From positions 1-6,184 of the forward strand of contig CAMLSH010000239.1 in NCBI GenBank assembly GCA_946482625.1: a DNA stretch of 6,184 nucleotides, in the 5' to 3' direction. The stretch's first letter is position 1, and the number at the start of each line of letters is the position of its first letter. The notes under the pieces are model-generated. The model was not told the origin of the DNA and did not search any database. It worked only from the letters and a program-made list of their open reading frames with translations. The stretch is from an uncultured Opitutaceae bacterium. GTDB lineage: Bacteria > Verrucomicrobiota > Verrucomicrobiae > Opitutales > Opitutaceae. The position numbers were made by a program, and so were the translations under genes. Shown piece after piece: positions 1 through 5,606 of this stretch.

Positions 1-638
1 AGGCCGTTCTCGGAGCGGAAGGGTTTGCCGTTGAGCGTGAGCGTGAGGCCGCGGTTCAGGTATGCGTAGTTCCAGAGCATCTCCTCGATGAACTCAGGGC
101 GGAACCGAAAATCTTTTCCGAAGAGGGCTTCGTCGGGCGTGAACTCGATCAGCGTGCCGTTCTTCTCGCCGTTGGTGGCGGCGACGATCTTGCCGTCTTT
201 TTTGAGTTTACCCTGAAGGAACTCGACAGTGCGCGTCTGGCCCTCACGGAAGGCCTGAGCGCGGTACTCATAGGCGAGCGCGTTGACGGCTTTCTGGCCG
301 ACGCCGTTGAGGCCGATGGCTTTTTTGAAGGTCTCGCTATCGTACTTGGCGCCGGTGTTGATGATTGAAACGCACTCGACGAGTTTCCCGAGCGGAATGC
401 CGCGGCCGAAATCGCGGACACGGATCGAGCGGTCGGTGATGTCGATTTCGATCTTCTTGCCGAAACCCATCGTGAACTCGTCGATGCAGTTATCGACGGT
501 TTCCTTGAGCAGCACGTAGATGCCGTCCTCCGGGTTGGCGCCGTTGCCAAGGCGGCCGATGTACATGCCGGGACGCAGGCGGATGTGCTCGAGGGGGGAA
601 AGGGTCTTGATGCTCGCTTCGGTGTAAGCTTGGGCCAT
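1..638 (-). CDS. parE: DNA topoisomerase IV subunit B (ParE), N-terminal part, cut by window edge
   Basis: This is the first 212 codons of a type IIA topoisomerase ATPase subunit, read from the ATG at 638 to the left edge with no stop, so the 3' end is missing. With ParC it would decatenate and relax DNA using ATP. The GHKL ATPase motifs are all visible: the RPGMYIG lid segment at residues 22-28, the N-box ETVDNCIDE at 46-54 (catalytic Glu46, Mg-binding Asn50), the RDFGRGIP motif at 75-82 (Asp76 for adenine), and the [13 protein letters not shown] nucleotide loop at 109-121. The segments [16 protein letters not shown] and [17 protein letters not shown] resemble Bacteroidota-type ParE more than GyrB as I remember these families. 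Phe77 replaces the common Asn/Asp of the DNGRGIP motif, where those ParE proteins often have Tyr. The start is set by the usual distance to the lid segment. No Shine-Dalgarno sequence precedes it. A GyrB assignment is the alternative, less likely. Confidence 0.88.
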   Translation of the reverse strand, partial: MAQAYTEASIKTLSPLEHIRLRPGMYIGRLGNGANPEDGIYVLLKETVDNCIDEFTMGFGKKIEIDITDRSIRVRDFGRGIPLGKLVECVSIINTGAKYDSETFKKAIGLNGVGQKAVNALAYEYRAQAFREGQTRTVEFLQGKLKKDGKIVAATNGEKNGTLIEFTPDEALFGKDFRFRPEFIEEMLWNYAYLNRGLTLTLNGKPFRSENG

Positions 639-718
639 GTCGTAATGTTTAAACTTTGCGTGAGAGGCTTCGCCCGAGGGCGCGAGTGACAAGCGAAATT
701 ACTGCGGATGAGACGAGC

Positions 719-740
719 GCGCGCACTGGACGCTGCGCGC
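719..740 (+). other. GC-rich inverted repeat in the divergent intergenic region
   Basis: GCGCGCA (719-725) and TGCGCGC (734-740) are perfect 7-bp arms around an 8-base loop, 33 bases before the ATG at 774. A competing pair is GCACTG (723-728) with CAGTGC (751-756), so the two foldings are mutually exclusive. It lies between divergent genes, so it is not a terminator. It could be a structured leader of the downstream gene or a chance product of GC-rich sequence. No good sigma-70 promoter is evident in 639-773. Confidence 0.3.
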
Positions 741-773
741 GGTGTCTGCACAGTGCCTGAACCCATTCGCTCC

Positions 774-1502
774 ATGAAAATTGTCCTCACCATCGTCGGC
801 TTCCTCGTTGCGCTCGGTGTTATCGCCGTGCTGATCGTCGCTTTCATGCTCGGTTCGATCGTGAAAAAAGGCGTCAACCACGCCGGCCCACAGATCACGC
901 AGACCAGCGTCGTCCTCGAAGACGCATCGATTTCGCCTTTCTCCGGCAAAGGCACTCTGAAGGGGCTCACGGTGGGAAATCCCGTCGGCTGGACGACGCC
1001 GCGCGCCTTCTATCTCCGCGAAATCTCCATCGACATGGAGCCCGGTTCGCTGACGAAGGACCACATCGTGATCAACAGCATCGTCATCAACGAGCCCGAG
1101 ATCACCTTCGAAACCAAGATCACCACGAGCAATCTTCAGGACTTGCTCAAAAACATCCAGCGCTCCTCGGGTACGACCGAAGCGCCGCAGACACCGGGCG
1201 AGGAATCCAAACCGGCACCGTCCGCTGAGAAAGGCAAAGAACTGAAGATCGAGGTGAAGAGCTTCCGGTTGCAAAACGCGAAGGTCATCGTCGCCGGCGC
1301 CGGTACCAACGTGCCCGTGGAAATCCCGGCGATCATTCTTGAGAACCTGGGGACGCGCGAAGGCGGACTGACACCGAACGAACTGGCAATCGCTGTGGTG
1401 AAAGAGATCTCCGCACAAGTGGCACAGGTCGGCGCAAAGAAAGCCGTTGAAAAGGGCCTGCTGGATAAAGCCGGTAAGGAGCTCAACAAGCTCCTCAAGT
1501 AA
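774..1502 (+). CDS. Short membrane-anchored AsmA/DUF748-like protein
   Basis: A 242-residue protein. Residues 4-30 form one long hydrophobic segment (TIVGFLVALGVIAVLIVAF in its core) that is probably an uncleaved N-terminal anchor, with the rest in the periplasm. Residues 39-125 (ITQTSVVLEDASISPFSGKG, then GLTVGNPVGW and INSIVINEPEITFE) have the beta-strand rhythm and the 'SPFSGKGTLKGLTVGNP' type of phrase seen in AsmA/YdbH (DUF748) proteins, which act in envelope lipid traffic or outer-membrane homeostasis. Residues 131-158 are a Pro/Glu/Lys/Ser-rich linker, followed by another strand-rich part (159-192) and a Lys/Ala-rich amphipathic helical tail (203-242). It is far shorter than typical AsmA proteins and looks like a single repeat unit. 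The ATG at 774 is preferred over one at 708, because the upstream 22 residues are Arg-rich and would precede the anchor. Family call is from memory and function is unproven. Confidence 0.72.
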   Translation: MKIVLTIVGFLVALGVIAVLIVAFMLGSIVKKGVNHAGPQITQTSVVLEDASISPFSGKGTLKGLTVGNPVGWTTPRAFYLREISIDMEPGSLTKDHIVINSIVINEPEITFETKITTSNLQDLLKNIQRSSGTTEAPQTPGEESKPAPSAEKGKELKIEVKSFRLQNAKVIVAGAGTNVPVEIPAIILENLGTREGGLTPNELAIAVVKEISAQVAQVGAKKAVEKGLLDKAGKELNKLLK

Positions 1503-1517
1503 ACTGCGCAGCGACAA

Positions 1518-1531
1518 CGCGCGGAAGCGCG
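1518..1531 (+). terminator. Small GC hairpin after the AsmA-like gene, possible weak terminator
   Basis: CGCGC and GCGCG form a 5-bp all-GC stem closed by a GGAA (GNRA-type) tetraloop, 15 bases after the stop codon at 1502. No T-run follows, so it is not a standard intrinsic terminator. It may be a pause or a 3'-end stabilising hairpin. The remaining intergenic sequence to 1655 is pyrimidine-rich and holds nothing else I can name. Confidence 0.25.
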
Positions 1532-1655
1532 ACGCGACGCACCGGGCGATTTCATCGGCCAAGTCCGTTCCGCTCCGTTCAATCCTCGTCGGATGCCGTC
1601 GTCCCTCATCTTCGACTCCTCCCCACTCCCCGCTTCGCTCTCATCGCCACCTGTC

Positions 1656-2312
1656 ATGAAAATCACCTATTACCTCGAGATCGTGTCGTCCTGGTGCTTT
1701 TGGGCTGAGCCCACGTGGGCAGAGTTGAAAAAGCGATACGCCGGGAGAGTGGAGTTCGATTGGAAGATCGCGTTGATGAACCCGGGCGACTTCCCGACTT
1801 CGCGGGCGCAGTGCGATTGGTTTTACCAGCGGAGCGGCACGATCATGCGTTCGCCCTTCATGCTGAGTTCGGGCTGGGTCGAGACGGAACGCCAAGGCGA
1901 CTATCGAGCGCCCAACTACGTGGCGGAAGCGGCCAAAGATTTCGGCGTCACCGACGACCGTGCGCGGCTCGCGCTCAGCCACGCCGCCATGCGCGACGGA
2001 CGGAAGGTGGGCGATCTCACAGAGGCGGTGGCAGTCGTTTCCGCTGCTTGCGGGATCGACCCGGCCGACCTGCGAATCCGCGCCGAGACCGCTGAGGTCG
2101 CCGCTCGGGTGCAGATCAGCACGAATGAATTTCACGCGCTCAAAGTCAGCCAGCGTCCAGCGTTTCTCATCGAAGATCCAATCGGAGATCGTGCGGTGTT
2201 TTCCGGACTCGTCGCGCTTGCGCCATTTACCGCGACGCTGGATGCAATGCTGGCCGACACGGCTGCGTACGCCGCGCACGCGGCGCATTTCGGCGCGCCG
2301 CCGAAAGCGTGA
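1656..2312 (+). CDS. DsbA-family thioredoxin-fold protein with a single active-site-position cysteine
   Basis: A 218-residue protein with the DsbA/FrnE/HCCA-isomerase architecture. Its first strand, MKITYYLEIVSSWC, leads straight to WCFWAEP at residues 13-19, the position of the CxxC motif in DsbA and FrnE. Only Cys14 is present; the residue three places on is Ala17, so an ordinary disulfide-exchange cycle is not possible there. The cis-proline loop of the fold is recognisable as VSQRPAFLIED (Pro168), followed by the final strand and helices, with the helical insertion at about 85-155. Cys53 and Cys132 are elsewhere. There is no signal peptide, so the protein is probably cytoplasmic. It could be a glutathione-dependent isomerase or transferase-like enzyme rather than an oxidase. 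The ATG at 1656 is chosen because the fold begins at once; an in-frame ATG at 1593 would add a Ser/Pro-rich tail with no support. A TPR gene follows after 31 bases. Confidence 0.8.
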   Translation: MKITYYLEIVSSWCFWAEPTWAELKKRYAGRVEFDWKIALMNPGDFPTSRAQCDWFYQRSGTIMRSPFMLSSGWVETERQGDYRAPNYVAEAAKDFGVTDDRARLALSHAAMRDGRKVGDLTEAVAVVSAACGIDPADLRIRAETAEVAARVQISTNEFHALKVSQRPAFLIEDPIGDRAVFSGLVALAPFTATLDAMLADTAAYAAHAAHFGAPPKA

Positions 2313-2343
2313 TGCATTCGCGGTGTCATTTCATTTTATACGG

Positions 2344-2826
2344 ATGAACTGGAAATGGCGGGTCCGCCACGCACGCGGCTATCGCGAGTTGGGTTTGCTC
2401 AAGGAAGCTGAACACGAGCTGGCACTGGTTCCCGAATCCCACGCCGCGGAGACGGACACGCTCGCTGAGGTAGCCGCGCTCAGTCAGGAACTCGGAACGT
2501 GGCCGAAACTCGCAGCCGCCTGCCAAACGCTCGTCCGTCGTCAGCCGGAGGAGGTCGGCTGGTGGATCATGTGGGCCTACGGCACACGTCGCGCGGAGTC
2601 CCTGACGGCAGCAGAGAAAATTCTTCTGGAGGCTGAAGCTCTGCACGGAGCGAACCCGACGATCCAGTTCAACCTCGGTTGCTACGCGTGCCAGTTGGGG
2701 AACCTGGCTGCGGCGCAAACTCGCGTGAAACGGGCGATCGCGTTGGACAAACATTTCCTACTCCTCGCACAGAGCGACACGGATCTGGAGCCGTTGCGAA
2801 AGGCCGCAGCTGGGCCGTGGGCATAA
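2344..2826 (+). CDS. Small TPR-repeat protein
   Basis: A 160-residue, largely helical protein. Residues 108-135 (QFNLGCYACQLGNLAAAQTR and the next eight residues) match a tetratricopeptide repeat, with the LG, Tyr/Cys-Ala, LGN and Ala positions in register. Residues 11-30 and 44-66 look like degenerate repeats, and the ending QSDTDLEPLRKA is common at the end of TPR arrays. TPR proteins serve as protein-binding scaffolds; no partner can be named here. There is no signal peptide or membrane segment. It starts 31 bases after the DsbA-like gene in a different frame and probably shares its transcript. The ATG at 2344 is preferred; GTG at 2323 in the same frame would add seven residues. Its TAA stop lies inside the A-run that forms the U-tract of the opposite-strand terminator. 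Confidence 0.75.
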   Translation: MNWKWRVRHARGYRELGLLKEAEHELALVPESHAAETDTLAEVAALSQELGTWPKLAAACQTLVRRQPEEVGWWIMWAYGTRRAESLTAAEKILLEAEALHGANPTIQFNLGCYACQLGNLAAAQTRVKRAIALDKHFLLLAQSDTDLEPLRKAAAGPWA

Positions 2827-2849
2827 AAAAGCCCGGGATGAACCGGGCT
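2824..2849 (-). terminator. Intrinsic terminator of the sigma/membrane-protein pair
   Basis: Read on the minus strand, AGCCCGG - TTCATC - CCGGGCT is a perfect 7-bp stem with a 6-base loop, followed directly by a run of T (complement of the A-run 2825-2830). It begins 29 bases after the stop at 2879. On the plus strand the same hairpin follows the TPR gene but has no T-run after it, so it should work mainly for the minus strand. Confidence 0.8.
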
Positions 2850-2878
2850 GAGAGAATCACCTGCGACGAAGGCTGACC

Positions 2879-3751
2879 TCAAAACTTGATCGTGACGCTG
2901 TCGCCATTCAGGCCAAGACGGCTGATGGAGTCGTAGAGCGCCTGTTCTGTAAGGCGACTGGCAATACGCTCGCGCGAACGCGCTACGCGGGAATTGCCCG
3001 CGACCAAGTCGCCATGCTCCTGAGAGTCAACCGAGGCCAGCAAACGAGCGCGACGGCCATCGCGAGACGAGGCAATCTGGGAGAGTGGATTGGCCGGGAC
3101 GACAGTCTCCATCGAGATCGACGACGACAGGCCGCTGCCAACCGGATTCATCGATGCCAGCAGCGGAGCTCCTTCGGCTCCATAGTCAGGACGGGCATCA
3201 TTCTCGGTCATGCCCTCAAGGCCCAAGATAACCTGCGCCAGGGAAGGCTCATGAGTGGCGCGTGGCGCGACCCGCGCACTGCTGTCGGTTTCCGAGGAGC
3301 GATGGCCAGAGGTGGACGCAACGGCGGTAATTGCGGTCGAAGAAGAACTCTCGGCAACGACGGCGACGTGTGGCTCGGCGGAGGCGAGATGCTCGCTGTT
3401 CTGGGCGTCACGAACGTCTACAGACGCGCCCACGATAGTCGCGGGCACTGACGCGCGGGCCGAGGCGGTCGCCGTCACATCGGATTCCGACGCGGGCTGC
3501 GCCCGATCACGCAGCGAGACGAGCGTGAACGCGATGACGGCGGTAGCTCCCACCGGGAGAGAAAGTTTCGCGAAGCTGACCGTCGAGAGGCGGCGCCACC
3601 ATGGGCGCTTGTCGACGATAGCGGCGAGCTGCTTGCGGCGCAGCTGTTCTTCGAACTCGGCCCAAAACTCGGGCGCGGGCCGCTCGGCGCGTTTCAAACG
3701 AATGAGATCCTCTAGCGAAACTTTGGACTGCGGACGCGGACGTTCCATCAT
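2879..3751 (-). CDS. Single-pass membrane protein coupled to the ECF sigma gene; candidate anti-sigma factor
   Basis: A 290-residue protein. Residues 1-58 are charged and predicted cytosolic (VSLEDLIRLKRAERPAPEFW, then AEFEEQLRRKQLAAI and RPWWRR). Residues 62-80 (KLSLPVGATAVIAFTLVSL) form the only membrane segment. Residues 83-170 are an Ala/Ser/Thr/Val-rich low-complexity stretch, and residues 255-290 form a more ordered end (RERIASRLTEQALYDSISRL, then GLNGDSVTIKF). Its ATG overlaps the TGA of the sigma gene (ATGA at 3748-3751), so the two are likely translated together. That position and topology, with a short cytosolic helix-rich part, a membrane helix and a periplasmic part, are those of anti-sigma factors of the RseA type. 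There is no cysteine anywhere, so it is not a zinc-binding (HxxxCxxC) anti-sigma protein. I recognise no domain, so anti-sigma function is inferred from context. An alternative start is the second ATG at 3748. Confidence 0.7.
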   Translation of the reverse strand: MMERPRPQSKVSLEDLIRLKRAERPAPEFWAEFEEQLRRKQLAAIVDKRPWWRRLSTVSFAKLSLPVGATAVIAFTLVSLRDRAQPASESDVTATASARASVPATIVGASVDVRDAQNSEHLASAEPHVAVVAESSSSTAITAVASTSGHRSSETDSSARVAPRATHEPSLAQVILGLEGMTENDARPDYGAEGAPLLASMNPVGSGLSSSISMETVVPANPLSQIASSRDGRRARLLASVDSQEHGDLVAGNSRVARSRERIASRLTEQALYDSISRLGLNGDSVTIKF

Positions 3752-4383
3752 GATTGGGTATAGCTCTGGAGCTCTGCCTGGAGGAGTTGCTTTGCGTAGT
3801 GTAACCGTGAACGCACTGTGCCCACCGAACAGTCCATGACCTCGGCTATCTCTTCATGGCTAAGGCCATCGATTTCGAATAAAGTGACCACGGTGCGATG
3901 CTTGATAGACAATTTTAACATCGCCTCGTTCAATTTTTCTTGGAGCTCCTTCACGAAGAGCTCCCGGTCCGCGCCCTTTTTATCGGTCAGCTGGTTGATG
4001 ATCTCGGCGGATTTGTCCTCCTCGTGGATTTTCTCGAAGCTGAAGAACGACCGGAGGCGGGCCTTGCGCAAGTGAGTGAGCGTGGAGTTCACCGCGATGC
4101 GGTACAGCCAGGTGAAAAACGACGATTGTCCCTGAAAGCGGTGGATCGACTGAAAGGCTTTGATGAAGGAATCCTGCGCGAGATCGGCCGCGTCTTCGCG
4201 ATTGGCAGCCATGTTATAGATCACGCCGTAAACGCGTTCGCGGTACTTCACGATCAGCCGGTCGAAGGCGGCGACGTCGCCCGCCTGCACTCGTTGAACA
4301 GTCTGCCAGTCGGTGTCGGCCTCTTGCTGGCGTTCGGGGGAGCCGACCAGCGGTTTGGCAAGCAATTTGGAGCCAACGGGCAT
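3748..4383 (-). CDS. RNA polymerase ECF sigma factor, RpoE-like
   Basis: A 211-residue group 4 sigma factor that would direct RNA polymerase to a small regulon, often for envelope stress. The sigma-2 domain covers residues 38-108: AAFDRLIVKYRERVYGVIYN, then the region 2.2 core DAADLAQDSFIKAFQSIHRF at 65-84 and the region 2.4 part SFFTWLYRIAVNSTLTHLRK at 88-107. A linker of about 40 residues follows. The sigma-4 domain covers 150-203, with the helix-turn-helix LSHEEIAEVMDCSVGTVRSR at 175-194 that reads the -35 element. It has no SnoaL or other extra domain. The N-terminal 25 residues extend beyond most ECF proteins, and GTG or ATG starts further in are not better supported. The gene is coupled by ATGA overlap to a membrane protein. 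I found no convincing promoter of the GGAAC...GTC type upstream, so autoregulation is possible but not shown. Confidence 0.95.
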   Translation of the reverse strand: MPVGSKLLAKPLVGSPERQQEADTDWQTVQRVQAGDVAAFDRLIVKYRERVYGVIYNMAANREDAADLAQDSFIKAFQSIHRFQGQSSFFTWLYRIAVNSTLTHLRKARLRSFFSFEKIHEEDKSAEIINQLTDKKGADRELFVKELQEKLNEAMLKLSIKHRTVVTLFEIDGLSHEEIAEVMDCSVGTVRSRLHYAKQLLQAELQSYTQS

Positions 4384-4462
4384 GTCGCGGAAAATGTCCG
4401 CTGAATGACGACAGGCAAACGCAATTTCGATTTTATGCGTTAGCCAGTTCGATGGTTTCTCG

Positions 4463-4491
4463 GTCAGCCGGGGCCGAGGGGGCTGGCTGAC
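4463..4491 (-). terminator. Hairpin after the polyprenyl synthase gene, candidate terminator without U-tract
   Basis: GTCAGCC (4463-4469) and GGCTGAC (4485-4491) are perfect 7-bp arms, extendable by a G-T and a G-C pair inward, around a GC-rich loop. It starts 24 bases after the stop of the minus-strand gene ending at 4515, where a terminator would be expected. No T-run follows on either strand, so termination strength is doubtful. It lies upstream of the sigma gene and could instead be a leader structure there if the transcript reads through. Confidence 0.4.
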
Positions 4492-4514
4492 TTCAGCGCG
4501 TTCACCACGCCGAA

Positions 4515-5552
4515 CTATGCGACCGGAGACGCTGAGAGCGCAGAAACCTGAGCCCGCAATACCGCACCTAAACGGAGTAACAGCGGAACGGGCTCAAGCG
4601 TGGAGTAGGGAGCGAGCGCTTCTTCGGCGACACGCAACTCGGCGTGAATCGCCTCGGCAATCCGCGCGAATACGCCTAACCGGTTCATTTGTTCGATGCG
4701 CAGAGCGAGTTGAGGCGGGCGGCGTTTGAGAATTTCGTCGGTGAGCTCGCCGCGTTCTGCGGGCGACAACCGCTCCATCAGATCGAGGAGCGGGAGCGTG
4801 ATTTTACCGCTGGCGAGATCGGTGCCGAGGGTTTTGCCGATACGTTTCTCGTTGCCGAAGAAATCCGCCAGATCGTCGTAGATCTGATACGCGATGCCGA
4901 GATGTCTGCCAAAGCGGCTGGCCGCCTCGACAAACTCCGGCGAATAACCCGCCAACCGACTGCCGAGGAAACACGAGACGCGAAAAAGTTCGGCGGTCTT
5001 TAAATCGATCACCCGGCGGTAATCCGCGTGGGAGATATTCGTGGAGCCGCGGCGGAGGGTCTGGATGATTTCGCCCGCGCAGACTTTGCGCGTGGATTCG
5101 GAGACCGCGGCGCAAACTTCGGTGGTGGGGAATTGCGTGGCGAGATTGAGCGCGTGGGAAAACAAGGCGTCGCCGAGCAAAACCGCGGCTTCGGAGCCGT
5201 ACTCGCGGGAGGCGGTACGGCGGTTACGGCGAAGATCGGCCTCGTCCATGATGTCGTCGTGGACAAGCGTGGCGAGGTGCACGAGCTCGACGACCGCCGC
5301 CACTCGGATGAGATCGTCCGAAGGGGCGGAGCCGGCGCGGGCGCCGCTCAAAAACACCAACGCCGGGCGGATGCGTTTCCCCGAAGTATCGATGCAGTAG
5401 TCCGCCATCGCCCGGATTTCGGGTTCGAATGCTTCCAACTGAACATGCAGGTAGGCGTCGAGCCGGGCCATGTGGGGCTGCAGAAGCGCGAAGACGGCGG
5501 CGAAATCGCCGGCCACGGTCCGTTCGGGAGAGGCAGGAATACTGGCGGCCAT
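4515..5552 (-). CDS. ispB: Long-chain polyprenyl diphosphate synthase (trans-isoprenyl type)
   Basis: A 345-residue enzyme of the normal family length that adds isopentenyl diphosphate units to an allylic diphosphate, giving the side chain of quinones. Visible motifs are SGKRIRP at 57-63 (isopentenyl diphosphate binding), the first Asp-rich motif HDDIMDEADLRR at 98-109 (Asp99, Asp100, Asp103, then Arg108-Arg109), GEIIQ at 160-164, the Lys-Thr pair DLKTAELF at 183-190, the second Asp-rich motif YDDLADFFG at 225-233, and GKTLGTDLASGKITLPLL at 239-256. The residue five before the first Asp is Ala94, which is small, as in medium- and long-chain synthases rather than farnesyl synthases. Asn110 stands where Gly is usual after the Arg pair. 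The symbol is the family name for octaprenyl synthase; chain length cannot be read exactly. The ATG at 5552 gives a 20-residue lead before the first helix and has no Shine-Dalgarno sequence. It is divergent from a CPBP protease gene. Confidence 0.93.
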   Translation of the reverse strand: MAASIPASPERTVAGDFAAVFALLQPHMARLDAYLHVQLEAFEPEIRAMADYCIDTSGKRIRPALVFLSGARAGSAPSDDLIRVAAVVELVHLATLVHDDIMDEADLRRNRRTASREYGSEAAVLLGDALFSHALNLATQFPTTEVCAAVSESTRKVCAGEIIQTLRRGSTNISHADYRRVIDLKTAELFRVSCFLGSRLAGYSPEFVEAASRFGRHLGIAYQIYDDLADFFGNEKRIGKTLGTDLASGKITLPLLDLMERLSPAERGELTDEILKRRPPQLALRIEQMNRLGVFARIAEAIHAELRVAEEALAPYSTLEPVPLLLRLGAVLRAQVSALSASPVA

Positions 5553-5573
5553 AGTTGGGCTTGAAGCTATGGC
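5548..5573. promoter_or_regulatory. Inverted repeat covering the polyprenyl synthase start codon
   Basis: GCCATAG (5548-5554) and CTATGGC (5567-5573) are perfect 7-bp arms around 12 bases, extendable inward by one wobble and one A-T pair. The left arm contains the start codon of the minus-strand gene (CAT at 5550-5552). As RNA the hairpin would bury that start; as DNA it is a possible operator in the 54-base divergent region. Function is inference only. Confidence 0.35.
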
Positions 5574-5600
5574 TGAAGCCGGGAATGGCTAACCTATATT
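5574..5600 (+). promoter_or_regulatory. Possible promoter of the CPBP gene with transcript start at or near the ATG
   Basis: TATATT at 5595-5600 matches the sigma-70 -10 consensus at five of six positions. A weak -35 candidate, CTGAAG, lies about 16 bases before it. A start about seven bases after the -10 box would fall on the A of the ATG at 5607, giving a leaderless or nearly leaderless mRNA, in keeping with the missing Shine-Dalgarno sequence. Confidence 0.35.
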
Positions 5601-5606
5601 CACGTT

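Noticed and set aside
639..705. TTGTCA -35-like element for parE
   Set aside because: No -10-like hexamer lies 16-19 bases downstream; the TTTAAA near the start is too far away.
708..773. Upstream ATG for the AsmA-like protein
   Set aside because: It would put 22 Arg/Ala-rich residues before the membrane anchor and would include the GC hairpin in coding sequence; the start at 774 is the natural one.
149..970. Long open frame on the minus strand across the parE start and the AsmA-like start
   Set aside because: It runs in another frame of parE on the same strand, is Ser/Arg/Pro-rich with no recognisable motif, and conflicts with a clear ATPase domain.
699..1562. 287-codon minus-strand open frame opposite the AsmA-like gene
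   Set aside because: The His/Asp/Arg/Leu-rich composition is typical of an antisense shadow in GC-rich DNA. The plus strand has a proper membrane anchor and strand pattern.
1593..1655. N-terminal extension of the DsbA-like protein from the ATG at 1593, as a possible signal peptide
   Set aside because: The 21 extra residues are Ser/Pro-rich without a charged start or hydrophobic core, and the fold's first strand begins directly at 1656.
4384..4460. ECF-type promoter before the sigma gene
   Set aside because: A GAAC and a CATAAAAT element exist, but no pair with proper spacing matches either ECF or sigma-70 consensus.
5028..5564. 178-codon plus-strand open frame opposite the polyprenyl synthase
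   Set aside because: Gly/Arg/Asp-rich shadow of a gene with all catalytic motifs on the other strand.
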